Part shown: positions 50,865-63,088 of the stretch, piece by piece
How the letters are laid out: the number at the start of each line of letters is the position of its first letter
How positions within the stretch are numbered: position 1 is the first letter of the stretch
Source: Aphrophora alni
Taxonomy: Eukaryota > Arthropoda > Insecta > Hemiptera > Aphrophoridae
Reading direction: 5' to 3'
Assembly (NCBI GenBank): GCA_963513935.1
Contig: OY740774.1
Coordinates: forward strand, 84,592,890 to 84,656,889
Length of the DNA: 64,000 nt
Translations under genes and position numbers: made by a program
The notes under the pieces: model-generated
Seen by the model: only the letters and a program-made list of their open reading frames with translations
What the model was told of the DNA's origin: nothing
The model's database searches: none

Positions 50865-51740
50865 GTAAAAAGGTTGATACCATTTTTAGAGAGTTGTCAG
50901 TGTGTTCGCAATGACCCCACAAAATGCACTAAAATCAAGTGAAATTAATTGATACACAAAATTTAGTAATATTCTTGATAATTGCTCTGTATCGTTTATT
51001 TTATAGCCAATGAAATATAACCAATTATTTTAAGTCTGAGGCAACAAAAAGTAGTTGATTTATTATTATTTTTTAATAAATTTATATCTTTAAATTATTT
51101 ATTTTTGTTTGATTTATGTGTAACGTTTTTATATTATTATAAAAACTCAAAATACTTCGTTTTAATTTTATCTCGTAAGTGGTATAATTTTGGCAAGTTT
51201 GTTTCTTAGAAACTGATTGGATAATAATGACCAATCATAACGGTTTCTAGAAGCTTAATTACAAATCCAATATCAGACTGTGAAAACTCAAGTTCCGCAT
51301 AGAGTCAAAGTCTATCGGCAAGCAGAGTTAGTTTACATACTCAAAAATCAAACTTTCTATCATGTCAGAGTATTAGATTAGGTTGACAAGTTTCCTATAT
51401 TTGAAATGGTTGACAAATACAACTTCCCTGTAACAAGAGGCGGAGCAGTAACTGGAAAATAAACGTAATTTCTGTATTTATCCAAGCAAATATAAATGTA
51501 TATCTACTGAACTTACTTTAAGTGTAATTAACAAATAACAATTACTTAAACTGAAAAGTAGTTCCATTCGAATTAAATAAAATTAATTTTATAACATTTT
51601 ATCACCCTGCAGAAGTTTTATTCCACAGTTTTACTGTAATACATTCTATAAAAGTGTTTTAAGTAAATAAATGAAGCCAATTTGTGATTTTCCTGTCAGT
51701 GCCCATTTGGTAGCTTAGTGAAAGGATGTCAAATTTTATT
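50865..51740 (+). repeat. Repeat block G, copy 3
   Basis: Shares tagtaatattcttgataatt with copy 2, and in its 3' part gtaatttctgtatttatcca, tactttaagtgtaatt and gattttcctgtcagtg with copy 1 (8620-8840). The middle is poorly conserved. Confidence 0.68.
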
Positions 51741-53044
51741 TTAGAGAATAATTTAAATCTCATAATATATGTGAAAACACTATGAAATAATATAAATTAT
51801 ATTAATTCTCATAGATTATATATTCATGAGATCTCAGGATTCCACTTTTCTAAATGATTTTTAAATTACTAAACCGGGTAAAACCATTAGGCTAGTTATG
51901 ATAAACGTACTTGTAAAATAAGACAATGTTTGAACGTTTGCCTTCTCGGATTAGGTTTGAATTTTATTCAGTTTAAGCCTCAAATTTACAAAAGAACTAT
52001 TTATTAATACATACACGAATAAAATTGGCGGAAACCAGTCAAAATTTGTTACCAATAATTAAATTCCGACTGACAGAATTTCTTACTTTAAGCTTGGTTG
52101 CTGTGGTAAATTTGTTGATAACTCGACAACAATAACAATAACAATAGCAACAATGCAAAATAGAACAAAAAGGAGCAGTTTATTTTACTAAATTAACTAA
52201 AAACTACGTTAGCGATTTGTAATTTGTTTGGCTACTTCAAGCTATTTCCAAACACAGTGATTTTAGCTTTTGCATGGTTTTGGCTTAATTCTTTTAAGTA
52301 TAGTACAACAATACCAAACCTCTAAAGTTATAAAATTATTATAAGTGCATAATATGAAAATCATCCATTACACTTATTCATTATCACCAAACAAAAACAT
52401 AACCAAATTCATCAAAACCCATACCTCAGTAGATATAAATATTATTTATATTTTCCAATTCTACACAATATCGTTTTTTTTCTATATGAACAGAATTCAC
52501 ATTGCATGCAATGATTTTTTAAAAAAAGAGCGAGAAGAACTGTTACTTGGGATGAAAAGGAATTCTTCGTGGTATCAAGAAAAAAAAGAGGTTTTGTTAC
52601 TTCTATTCAAAGCATCCAAATATTACAATTTTTATATCTTCTACCGATAATTTATTTGACCGAATTCATCTAGCCAAAATTGGCCTAAAATAAATTACAA
52701 CACACTCGATATTTTATAATAGGCCATAATAATAAACTTGAATCTGAGAACGAAAAACGTTTGTTTGTAAGCAATATAATTAAAATTTATTTGAAACACA
52801 ACCCATCTCCAATTTTTTATATAGGTACTCATCACTTTATCCACTTCCGTGGGACACTTTTAAGTAGTTTTAAAGATTTAAATATCCTTATTGTTTTGAT
52901 TAAGTTTTTGTAGTTTTAGGGTCTATTTGTTTTGTGCACCCAAAAGTTTTGTGAAAATAGCCAAGGCGGAACTTACGGTCTGTTAAAATTCTGAACCCCG
53001 AGATTAAGAGTTCATTTTGTATCTTTTGTAATGAAATAATTAAA

Positions 53045-53075
<31 letters not shown>

Positions 53076-54375
53076 CTATATAAATAATCTTGTTAAAACA
53101 CATACACTTTTAATGATAATTTTATTACAACAATTATACGAATTCTTCATAGTTTTTCTAATGTAGGCGGTTGAGGGGGTGGGAGGGCTTTTCACATCAA
53201 TAAAATTACGAACCGACTTTAAGGTAATGAACATTGTAGGAACGTCGTTTATAAATCAATATTTCCCATCGCTTAACGTATCACTCTCATTTATAATTGT
53301 CGGACACAGCAATGGAATATTTTGCTTCACTGAGTTAAGTCTAAAATTAGAACACCATTTACATATCAGCTGATTGCAATAATTTAAAACAAGCATTATC
53401 ATGTTCCACATACGACACTAGCTACTGCAAAGTTTTTGATCATGGTAATTTAATAAAGTGCTGAATAACAGACGATAAATTGGAAGTCATGTTTAGTCCA
53501 GAGCGGTAAGCGGCAAACACTGTTTATTATTGTGTGTTACATAAATTTTAATATATCCTTTAATAAACTAAAGGAACGTAGTGAGTCATATGTTATAATG
53601 CCTGAGTAACCATTTTAAATTAAACTTACTTTATATCTTTCTTAGTTTATCTTCCTCAATATATAATCACAAAATTAGTTACATGTTACTGTCTACAAAA
53701 TGTTGTTACTTGTTCAGTAATGATCAAACCTGGAACAGTCTGCATATTATGACGTGTATTAGTATATCTACAATAAACAGAGTCTAATATAATGTCATTA
53801 CACAATATGCTTTGTGTATTATCTCTAGATAATAATATTTTCAAGAAATGATTGCAAGTTACTGACTTGTTCACGGTGAAGATATTAAATTCACTCTCTT
53901 CACCGACTAATAAGTTAAATCCCACAGCAAATTTATTAATGTTGTTGGAATTTGATTTTAAAACCTTTTTTACATCCAATTTAAAATATACAATGATATT
54001 TTGCTCCAGACATTAATAACTTTCAAACAAAGCACAGTTGAGTTATAAAATTACTTCCATCCTCTTTTAATCCTTAACATAATTCTTGAACAAACACTAT
54101 TTCGTGGTTTTTTTTTTAATACTACAAAAACCTAAAACTCAACAGTTACGCTGAGGTTATTTTAACACAAATACCATTTAGGGTTTTTATTTCCGACATT
54201 TTCTGAGATCCATAAACGAGTGCAGCGAGTTTTACATTAAAAATTTTCATTGGATCGAAATGAAATATTTATGGTCTATTTCTGAGATGAAAAAACAAAC
54301 GAATAATTGAGTAAGTCGGTAAAGGCTACAAGACCACTCTCCAACGTTACATAAATTTTGATTAATTATAAATTC
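51741..54375. other. AT-rich stretch, no gene seen
   Basis: Contains a (TA)n tract (53045-53071). Frames at 52345-52650, 53179-53373 and 53686-53979 show no recognisable domain. Confidence 0.4.
53045..53071. repeat. (TA)n microsatellite
   Basis: About 27 bp of alternating AT. Confidence 0.93.
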
Positions 54376-54540
54376 AAAACAGCCTTAAAAAGCACCTCCT
54401 GTTAACAGGGTTTCCTCACAGTTGTGTTGGACATATACCTCAACGTCGGATTTATTACTGTGCGTGACCAGAATGTAATTGGATAACGATTACACATCAG
54501 GGATTTATAGAGATAAAACAAACTGTTGTGTGTTGTCCTA
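54376..54540 (+). repeat. Repeat block D, copy 5 (variant D')
   Basis: Partner of 12181-12355, again immediately followed by a purine-rich tract. Confidence 0.8.
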
Positions 54541-55475
54541 CGAAGCGTAGAAAGGAGGTAGAATGTAGATGAATGTAATAACAGAGTGATGGAGCGGGAA
54601 GAATCAAAAGGGAGATAAAGAAGATCGGAAGAGAAGTATAGAGGTAGATGTAAAAACAGACAGATAACTGCAAAGATGAGACGAAAGAGGTAGAGGGAAG
54701 TCGTACAAACAATAAAAGAAAGAAGGAGAGTGAAAAAAGATATGCGGGGAAAGAAAAAGGAAATTGAGAGTAACTTTATAATTTCTTTTGGCGCTTAAGA
54801 AAGGGAAATTGTTGATGGTAGGAAGAAGTAGGAATAAAAATGAGAGATAAAGAAATGGAAGGAGAGGAAGTGAAAGATAAGGAAACTTATGTGTGAGAGG
54901 GAAGAATGGAGAAGTAATGGAGATAATAATGGAGGTATGGTAGTGAAAAAGATAGGATCATATGTGGTAGAGTGGAAACAAGAGGAAGTTATTTTTTGAG
55001 AGAAAAATAAAGTGAAAAAGAGAATGAGAGGTGTGGGAAAGGAATAGAAATAAAGCCATGTAGAGGAGAAAGGCAGAAAAAGATGGAGATGGAGGGGAAA
55101 GCAGAAGGGAATAAAGAAGAGAGAGAGAGTGATGTAGAAAGAAAAAGGTTACTCAGAAGAAGAATGAAAATATGGAGAAGAGGCAGTGAAAAAGACGGAG
55201 GGACTTGATTTGGAGAAGGTTTGAGATAAAAAGAAATGTGAAGGAGTTAGGGGAAGACATGTAGAAAGTGTTGAGGAATAAGAAAGCAATAGATATAGTG
55301 ATGTACATAGAAGGAGGAAGTCGAAGATGAGTAAAACGTAACAGGGGTGGAAGAAAGAGGACGGAAGAGAGAAGTAGTATGGGAGGCAGATGAGGAGAAA
55401 AGGAGGGAGTGAGAAGGAAAATGAAAAAAAAATGTAGAGAGAACGAGGGTGAGGGGGAAAGACAAAGAGAGATAA
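54541..55475 (+). repeat. Purine-rich (GA-biased) tract, copy 2
   Basis: About 930 bp whose plus strand is overwhelmingly A and G, built of non-periodic gaag, ggag, agaaa and gagag words. The minus strand gives a 125-codon Ser/Phe/Pro/Leu-rich open frame (55149-55526) and a nested 72-codon frame; these follow from the pyrimidine composition and are not genes. The tract is longer than its partner at 12370-13080. Confidence 0.87.
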
Positions 55476-56409
55476 CATTACATGAACATATTTACTATTA
55501 AACCTATGATGACTGATAAGTCTCATTTTATATTTTGACTAAATGAGGCCGGAGTACCACATTTGAACTCAGTACACAAAACCACAAATAATACAATCAC
55601 ATCATAATGAATCATGTGACTTTATTTCTAAAATCAATCTCTGTATTGAGACAGTGAGATAAATGTGTCCTTAGTAGGGAAATATAATTAAATAACACAA
55701 TAAGCAACCTGATTACTGTACTTAAATTGTATTATTGTAAATGATTAAACCTACGTCTTCAAGTAGCCAAGGAGGTTAAGTTATCACATTCTGATTAAAA
55801 GCAAAAGTGAGTTTTTTTGTATGCAGTTTAGTTATCATCTGTGTTAAGGTAGAATAATTTTCAATTTAAATAAATGGTAGTTGGTAAGAGTTGAAGATGA
55901 ATGGGAAAAGTTATGTTTATATAGGAGTTTGTAGGGGAGAGACCAGTACCTCCTTTTTTAGTACATTTTTATATCCCAGAACATATATATTTGTTAAAAA
56001 AATGCTCTTATTACATACATTTTCTAAAAAAATAAAAGGAACTCCGAAATTCAAACTGGCTTAGTGCTTACAAACTGAATATATCAAAATCAGCAGAGAG
56101 ATATTTATATTAATATTTGGTGAAATGTGAATATTTATGGCGTAAATAAATCAGCCAAACCTTTTCCGTTTTTCTACTTCTCTAGGTTATGAAAAAATGT
56201 TTTTTTTAGTGTTATCTAATTTTTCAGAAGGTAATTTTCGTGTTAAAACAAAAGGTTAGTCACTGAAAATAAAAGTAAATAAATAACAAAGGGAAAGTAA
56301 TTTTGCTACTTCTACATACTTCAATCAACCTTTGGATAATTAAATAAAATGTGTCCTTCATTTACATCTAAAGGGTAAAAACTTTTAGTACGTATAAAGT
56401 GAGTAAGGA
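55476..56409. other. AT-rich stretch between purine tract and block E
   Basis: No gene seen. Weak similarity to 13400-13470 starts near 56345, so the shared unit includes at least the end of this interval. Confidence 0.4.
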
Positions 56410-56543
56410 CTTGTGAAACATACAGTAAAACTTCTCCTAATGTCTAAAGTTCCATGTGAGAATGTGTCACTAAGATAGGAATCCAATATCCGTTAAAATA
56501 CCACTGCTCCATCTCCATAGCTTTTTTGATATTTAATTTCCTG
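56410..56543 (+). repeat. Repeat block E, copy 2
   Basis: Partner of 13410-13582. It differs by a 4-bp insertion (taaa after atatccgt) and scattered substitutions. Confidence 0.85.
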
Positions 56544-57110
56544 CAATGTATATGTTCATCAATTGTATGTGCTCGACAGACAGACAATTTTTGAAAAGCT
56601 TCTCTTTTGGATTTAAGGTACTTTTGATATTTCCACAAAAAAACTAAACCTATATTGTTTTGTCCCATCACCTAACTTTCTCTATACTATGTATATGTGA
56701 GAATAAAATACAATTTTCATTGACTATTAGTTGGTCGGAAAACATCAGTTTGCTGTGTGGTTGAATGTGGATTGTAGGAATATTACAGAATATGTTTTTA
56801 TTGAACTCAGATATCAGACTTGTGGCGAGACGGTTTATTTCTAAAAGGAATAACACAATGGCGCCCGAGAACTTGTGTAATTTGACTTTTCAGTGTAAAA
56901 AACTTATTTTATATATATTATCGTCTGAATATACAGATACTTTGTCGGACGAATGTTTTTGTAAAATTGATAACTTCATTGATAAAATAAATTTTGGCAA
57001 ACAATTGTCATTATATTAATTTTGTTTAATTCCAGTCTCTTTATTTTAATTCTTTTAATGAAAAAAAAAAAAAATTACCGTAAGTTTATAAAGTCTTTTT
57101 GTTATATCGT
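56544..57110. other. Stretch with an 84-codon open frame
   Basis: The plus frame 56765-57019 reads NTMAPENLCNLTFQCKKLIL in its middle and ends KINFGKQLSLY. It is more protein-like than average for this window, but no family is recognised and no splice sites or promoter support it. An A run lies at 57060-57075. Confidence 0.3.
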
Positions 57111-57405
57111 AATGAGTTTTTTGTCGTTGATTGTTCGCAGACATTACAGCGCATGTCTGTGTTGGTCATCTCTGCTGTACAAATTAGTTTAAGTAATGGT
57201 GAGCTCAGCTGTACCGTAGTGAACTCTTTTTTGGTGATTGTGAGCAGATGTCGTTGTTGGTTCTCTCCGCTGTTACAGTCAGTTTAATGTGATGCTGAGC
57301 TCTGTTGTAATTTAATGAACTCTTTTTTGTTGATAGTAAGCAGGCATTTCTGCTCAAATCACTATTTATCCTATCAGCTGTTCTCCTCTGTTCCTGTCAG
57401 AAAGT
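57111..57405 (+). repeat. Minisatellite, ~105-bp unit, nearly three copies
   Basis: Units begin at about 57111, 57219 and 57317 with atgagttttttgtcg, tgaactcttttttggtgat and atgaactcttttttgttgat, and contain tgagctc(a/t)gctgt at matching positions. Divergence between units is substantial. The open frames 57099-57287 and 57315-57542 run through it and are rejected. Confidence 0.8.
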
Positions 57406-58390
57406 GGTGGAGAATTCATATGCAATGTGTCGATTTATTTCACATCAAACTTTTTGATCCATTGTGTTTAGCGAGCAGTGTATATATACACAGATATTAT
57501 GAAACAAATGTTCTACGAAATGTTTTCATATACCGTGGTTAAATATTGTAACACTGAACGGTATTTCATAAATTGTTTTCGGAAATTAGTTTTAGATAAG
57601 ATTCATTTGTAACTTGTTTTCAACCTCGTAAAAAAATAGCCCAGAAAACGAAAACCTGTCTAAGAAATTTTCACACGACGGAAGTACAATTTTGATTTTT
57701 TTGGTTCAATGTACAGGTTGTCCACGAATTAAAACCAACCGGTATTTAAAAAAAAGTTTAGTACTCTCAATTATCCCATCATTCTGTAGCAGAAAAATAA
57801 ATAAAATACAATTTTTTTTATTAACAGCATGTTTGGTTTCATCTATCTGAGCACTAAAAACACCAGGTTGTGGGGCGTTGAGAGTTCACACATGAGAGTC
57901 TTGATCATAATCTACACCACAAAAGGGTTTAAGTTTGGTCAGCGATTTTGAACAAACCAAATGTAGAACCGATAATCTTAGAAGATAACATCAGAGAGAT
58001 TTTTCCTATCCATTTATAGGCCAACTTACACAGTAGAAAGTGAAATGAATGTTGTACTTCCGATAAATTGGATGTACAGTGCAAACTACTTGGGGCTCCA
58101 ATTGCTACTCCAAAACGTCTTTGGAGAACGGATAAAACCAAAGGGAGTTTTCCATCAAAATCTGAACCATGAGACTTGTTTTTTGGAATAGCAGCTAAAG
58201 GATCTGCGAAGCAATCAACGTGCTGAAAGAGTCACCATCTCCTAAAACACTGTCTATGACACAAAAATGTCTCTTAAAAAACAGTGTAAAATATTTGTAT
58301 TTGTAACTGCAGAACGACACTTTGACCACCTCATGTGAACGTACTGGTTATTATGTATTAAATTTGTTACTTACAAATACATTGTTTTGT
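57406..58390. other. Unannotated stretch, possible element end
   Basis: Near 57712 the phrase tgtacaggttgtccacgaatt resembles a terminal sequence of a small DNA transposon; no inverted partner was identified. No gene seen. Confidence 0.35.
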
Positions 58391-58860
58391 TTCAGTAGAA
58401 CCTGAACTTTTCGTTGGGGAGAAACTGTTTGAATGGACTGTACAAATAATTAAAGGATATGAGAAACGATTAGACCTAATTCATACTGCTGTGTGTAATA
58501 GCGTGCAAGCACCGAGGTAGAACGATTATAGGCAGTTTGTGTAATTAAGCTAACTTGACGCAATGCCCACACTGTGACACACATTTATCATGAAACAGTT
58601 CATCTAAATTTATGTCAAACTTATATATCAAGGAAACACATATTTTACTGTGACAATATAGTTGTAGTTCAACTGTTCATTTATTACAAATGTGGCAGAT
58701 TTCAATTCTTCATTTATTGTAAATTATCAGTGTGGAAAAGTTTTGCTTGAGTGAATTGACAAATGAACTAGATATTAGAATAAATATTGGGAGATGCAAG
58801 GATAGAGGCTGGAAGCTGTTTATGGACCAATACTTTGCTGTGATGTTTCTTAATATATAT
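58391..58860 (+). repeat. Repeat J, copy 1
   Basis: Matches 61197-61665 in direct orientation: ttcagtagaac, ggactgtacaaataattaaa, tgtgtgtaatagcgtgca, gttgtagttcaactg and gtttcttaat. Both copies are non-coding. The 3' end of this copy is also the left arm of a palindrome. Confidence 0.8.
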
Positions 58861-58863
58861 TGT

Positions 58864-58909
<46 letters not shown>

Positions 58910-59000
58910 CGTTGTTTATATATATTAAGAAACATCACAGCGAAGTATTGGTCATAAACAGCTTCCAGCCTCTATCCTTGCATCTACCAATATTTATTCT
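58777..59000. repeat. (TA)n-centred palindrome with ~84-bp arms
   Basis: Left arm 58777-58860 (agaataaatattgggagatg and on to gatgtttcttaatatatat) is inverted at 58917-59000, with very few differences. The centre is a (TA)n tract (58867-58908). The left arm is the 3' end of repeat J, so the right arm is an inverted duplicate of that end. Confidence 0.9.
58867..58908. repeat. (TA)n microsatellite
   Basis: About 42 bp at the centre of the larger palindrome; perfectly self-complementary. Confidence 0.95.
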
Positions 59001-59018
59001 TACAATATTTAATTCTAC

Positions 59019-59080
59019 AAATTATAGAATGGCAGACTATATATATATATATATATATATAGTCTGCCATTCGATAATTT
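59019..59080. repeat. Second (TA)n-centred palindrome, 19-bp arms
   Basis: Arms aaattatagaatggcagac and gtctgccattcgataattt flank a (TA)n tract (59038-59061). It begins within 20 bp of the end of the larger palindrome, giving two adjacent cruciform-prone structures. Confidence 0.92.
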
Positions 59081-60309
59081 GTAAAATAAACAGGAAACTG
59101 ATTGCACAAATGTTCCCACACATTCATCCACATTACCTAATACAAATCACACAATTCTAGCCGTCGTTAATATGTTGGTTAATATGTAGTTGTCAAGTCA
59201 AAACGTAAGAATTTGGCATCAACTTAAATGTATTTAAAGTATTTATATGTTTAAATAGTGATTAAACTTGCTTCGCTTGTGTTATCACAAATGTAGTCAA
59301 ATTTTAATCGAGTATTAAAATACTGTCGCATTTTATTTTCATTTTACCTTTTAAATAAAGTTCTTTTTCTTGAGACTAGACCAATCAGTTTGGGTCATTA
59401 TCATTTACATTACACACTGGTGGTTAAATGATGATTTTCATAATTATAAATTCTATGACAGTATTTTGAAATTATTGAAAGATGTAATCTTAAATTTGTT
59501 GCTTGTGCTGTGAATCAGGAGAAAATTACATTTTCGAAAAAGAAATCCACTTGTAAGCTCCCACCTCGTCTAAGGTTTGGTTCTCTCGTTTCAAAAGAGT
59601 TCAATAATTTACAGTGTTGAAACAGAATCATGAGTAATATTGGGAAATTGCAATCGTTAAGGAAATAAAGTGGAGAACACTTGAACGACGATGACGGGAA
59701 TTCGATGTGGAAAACTACACATTACTTGACTGAAAAGTCTAACTTCTTGGAAGTTGTTAGGAAGGGAATTATATTTGGTTTATTTTACTACTGCAGCGGA
59801 CAACTTGGTAACCTAGACTAGGTATTATGAAATGTACATAGTAAATGATGCCAAAACATTTTTAAAACATCTTATATATGTAATAAATATAATAACCCTA
59901 AATACTTAAAGTAAAGATCATATATATAGAACGTAGTAGTGTTTATATCAGGTATTAATCTCTAACGTATTTCTATCAATCATCTACAGCTGTCGAAAAT
60001 AAACGTGTTATGTTTTAACGTAGAACAAAGTTAAATCATTAATCCTCTAACGATTTTTGCATTTAGGATGCGGTGGTCCATCCTACACTTTAAAAAAATA
60101 AAATATCCTTTTTTATGCAATAAGTATTTTACATTTTGTATTTTAATATTGGTTTCTAATATATTTTTTTACTTTTGTTTTTGGATAAATCATTACTACT
60201 AATAATATTCATCATAACCTAAAAGCATGTGACTCAACTCCTGTGTCAGAGATGCTTTAATTATCAGAAGGAAAATCGTACTTTTTGTACACTAAAATAA
60301 ACCACTCAG
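59081..60309. other. AT-rich stretch, nothing recognised
   Basis: No repeat partner or coding signal seen. Confidence 0.4.
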
Positions 60310-60540
60310 TGTCACTCATAATTAGGGATAGATCCGAGGATACCTAGCTGAATCTACACTTTTCTTTATATAGTCTTCAGTCTGATCCATTTCATTCATC
60401 TTTCCTATCAGGTCTCTCTTGACCAAACCTTGTTCTCGTACGACCCTGAGCATTCGATGGCAAGGTGTTTTATGTAATTCTTTATTCTTTTTTATAAAAC
60501 AATGTTGATCGTGCGATTTTTCACCTTTAAACTTCAAGAG
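60310..60540 (-). repeat. Module B of family A, minus-strand copy
   Basis: Read on the minus strand, gagacctgataggaaagatga matches 18225-18240 and 3940-3955, and aaaagtgtagattcagc matches 7733-7750 (aaaagtgtagatacagc). The minus-strand open frame 60322-60537 looks protein-like (charged, ends SARYPRIYP) but is explained by this repeat. Confidence 0.6.
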
Positions 60541-61196
60541 GGCGTAAACTTAAATAATTAAATCTCTAAAATTCTATTCTTAGGTAATGGTAAGCTTATA
60601 GCATTTCTACTTACTAGTTGTTCAGCTCATCAATGCCTTACTTCTAACAATTACAAAAAAACCATTATAAACATATCTAGGAACAATACAACATTTTAAT
60701 AAACAGTGACAAACATTGCATTAACTCTATCATCAATAAAATCAAAATAATACTCTTTGCCATCTTACTAGTTGAACTATACTACTTAGAATATGGAAGA
60801 ATTTACTTTATTACTGAGTTTCTCTCATGTACTTCTTAAGGTGAAGAGTATAATCTCCTTTAAAAAAATTTTGATAAAAATACATTTCAACCAAATGTGT
60901 TTTAATGTTGAAATAGAACTTAAATTATTATTTTTTATCCTATAAACGTATTTTTAATGACATTTATCTCAGCTGTAAAGTTACTTTTTATATTTTTTCA
61001 ATTAATTCTGAAACGTACATTCTTTTACTTACGATGAAGTATATCGGCTTAAGTCATGAATCTTCAAATTTTATCAAAACTTGTTAAAATTATGACAAAT
61101 TACGTTACGTTTTATAACAGCGCCATTGTTTTACCAAAACAAAAATTTTGAGAGATGACTATCAATGAGATTTCTTTGGTAAAGGAATTCTTTATT
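60541..61196. other. AT-rich stretch, nothing recognised
   Basis: No repeat partner or coding signal seen. Confidence 0.4.
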
Positions 61197-61665
61197 TTCA
61201 GTAGAACATAAACTACACACTGCGGGGATACGTTTTGAACTGACTGTACAAATAATTAGAGGAAACAGGATACAGTTTGGCCTAATTTAAACACCTCTGT
61301 GTAATAACATGCAGGCATTGAGGGATATTGTTTACAGTCATTGGGAATTTATTGTGGATAATGTTAGCGCATTGCTGACACTGAGATACGTTTATCTCGA
61401 CCCAGTTTAAACGAGATTTAAAGATCCAGGAAGGACGTCTTTCAATATTAAACAATAGTTTTAGTTCAACTGCAATATAGTACAGATTTACGAAAACCTC
61501 ATTCCTTACAATTAACAATTTATTATAAACTATCAGATTAGAACGGGTTTTGCCTGAGTGGAATGACAATGTACGAGATTCATATTGGTAAATACAAGGA
61601 TAGGGAATCTAAACGTTTTATGCAGCAATATTCAATTAAGTTGTTTCTTGTTATTTGTGATGCAT
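61197..61665 (+). repeat. Repeat J, copy 2
   Basis: Direct partner of 58391-58860. It lacks the palindromic extension and (TA)n tract, so those were added to copy 1 after the copies separated, or lost here. Confidence 0.8.
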
Positions 61666-62767
61666 TGTTTGCCATAATATGTCTAGTATAAAAAACAACG
61701 TGGTTCCAACTCGGTTATAATATATTAACTGGACCGTTTGGCATTTTGTCTGTGTGCTTATTTGTTTCTTTTCATCTTTACAATCAAGTGAGTTAACCAA
61801 TTATACAAAATTGTGTATGTTATGGTTACTTATTTCATTCTAAAGTGGCACTGAATCACAATAGTTACAGCATTGTACGGAAGCATGGACTCGAGTTTTC
61901 TGACTAAGAATGTAGTGAAGCACAAACGTATTAAATATAATAAAACAAACGAGCAATAGAAATCAGTTTGAAACTTCAAATGAATAATTAAGTTTGAACT
62001 ATTTCTATTATTCTCATCAGAAATCGAACGATGTCCTTTTTTAGGAATTTTTCTATGTTTGTTTTTATACGAGTCTAGGTTTAATATTATGATATTAATT
62101 GAATTACACAGTTTCATTCTCAAAGATTTCATTTATTGTTTTAACTTTCATCTAACTTGTATTTATGCATCGACTTCAATTATTACAATAATGTTACAAA
62201 AGTAGATTTGTTCACGTGTCTAAAAATTGTAGTTGATGGTGTAGAAATCTATCACAATGACCCAAAATGGTGGAAATAAGTTTGTCTCGGGTAAATAGAA
62301 AATATCTTTTTTAACTGGTCCACCATTCGGATTTCTGAAACTATGAGATTTACAGAAAACTTTAAATGAGAACCTTAACTCCATTTTTCTCTGTAATAAA
62401 ATAATGAAATTGAAATTTTGTAAACAATTCGACCGCTATTTACCAATATGGTGGCCAATTAAAAAAAAATTCTTTTAGAAACCTCTATTTTATGTTAAAT
62501 TTAGGTTTTAAATACTACTCGTATTTTAAGCCTTTTCTACTCTTGAGTGGTTTTTTATATTCTTAATCCGCAGTTTAATATATTACAATACCGTTTCCAG
62601 CCGCGGTAGTTTTGCGAAATGCTTATCAGTGAATTGGGCCGTGGCTTGTACAAAAATCAATAACTCAATAACTATCAAATAGTTATAATTGTTTTACCAA
62701 TAAAATGACCTCTATAAAGAACTTTAGCTTCGGTCGAGGATATAAAAGAAAACATTAGAGGGATCTT
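61666..62767. other. AT-rich stretch, nothing recognised
   Basis: The minus-strand frame 61830-62132 has no recognisable domain. Confidence 0.4.
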
Positions 62768-63088
62768 ATTTATTTTATAAAGTATAATGTGTTGCCTTGG
62801 ACTGTTTAATATATAATATAGTTAATTACCTTAGAAGTTGTCCTCAGTCCGTATTATAGTTATGGCTACAGCGCTGTTTTGCTTCGTCAGGCCCGCACTA
62901 ACACATAAACACGTAATACAACACATATAAAATCAGAGTATGACTCGTCGTACATAAATAATAAAATTGTTCGTGGCCACATTATAAGGTCTTACTTGTC
63001 CAGCTGCAGGTTTAGTACCATAACGGTATTGTCACTCGGGCCTGACGAAGCCGACAGTGTTCTGAGGACTGAGGACAACCTCTAAGGT
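62768..63088. mobile_element. Repeat K, copy 2 (inverted ends)
   Basis: Outer inverted ends: tatagttaattaccttagaa at the left and tctaaggttattaactata at the right. Just inside each end is a hammerhead-like half: minus strand ggcctgacgaagc near 62882-62894, and plus strand ggcctgacgaagccgacagt at about 63040-63059. The left motif has lost its stem II and gaaa part (the sequence passes directly to aaaacagcgctgtagcc). The flank 62770-62827 matches the opposite flank of copy 1. Two opposed ribozyme-like ends fit a Penelope-like or related element whose ends lie in inverted orientation. Confidence 0.75.

Noticed and set aside
55149..55526. 125-codon Ser/Phe/Pro/Leu-rich minus-strand frame
   Set aside because: It arises from the pyrimidine-only complement of the purine tract; stop codons are depleted by composition.
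56444..56671. 75-codon minus-strand frame
   Set aside because: Its 3' half is repeat block E; the frame is broken in the other copy at 13474-13582.
57099..57287. 62-codon plus-strand frame
   Set aside because: It runs through two minisatellite units, and the frame differs between units.
58732..59160. 142-codon plus-strand frame with long Ile-Tyr runs
   Set aside because: It crosses repeat J, two (TA)n tracts and two palindromes; it is a chance frame.
60322..60537. Charged, protein-like 71-codon minus-strand frame
   Set aside because: Its sequence matches module B of repeat family A (18225, 3940 and 7733), where no frame is conserved.
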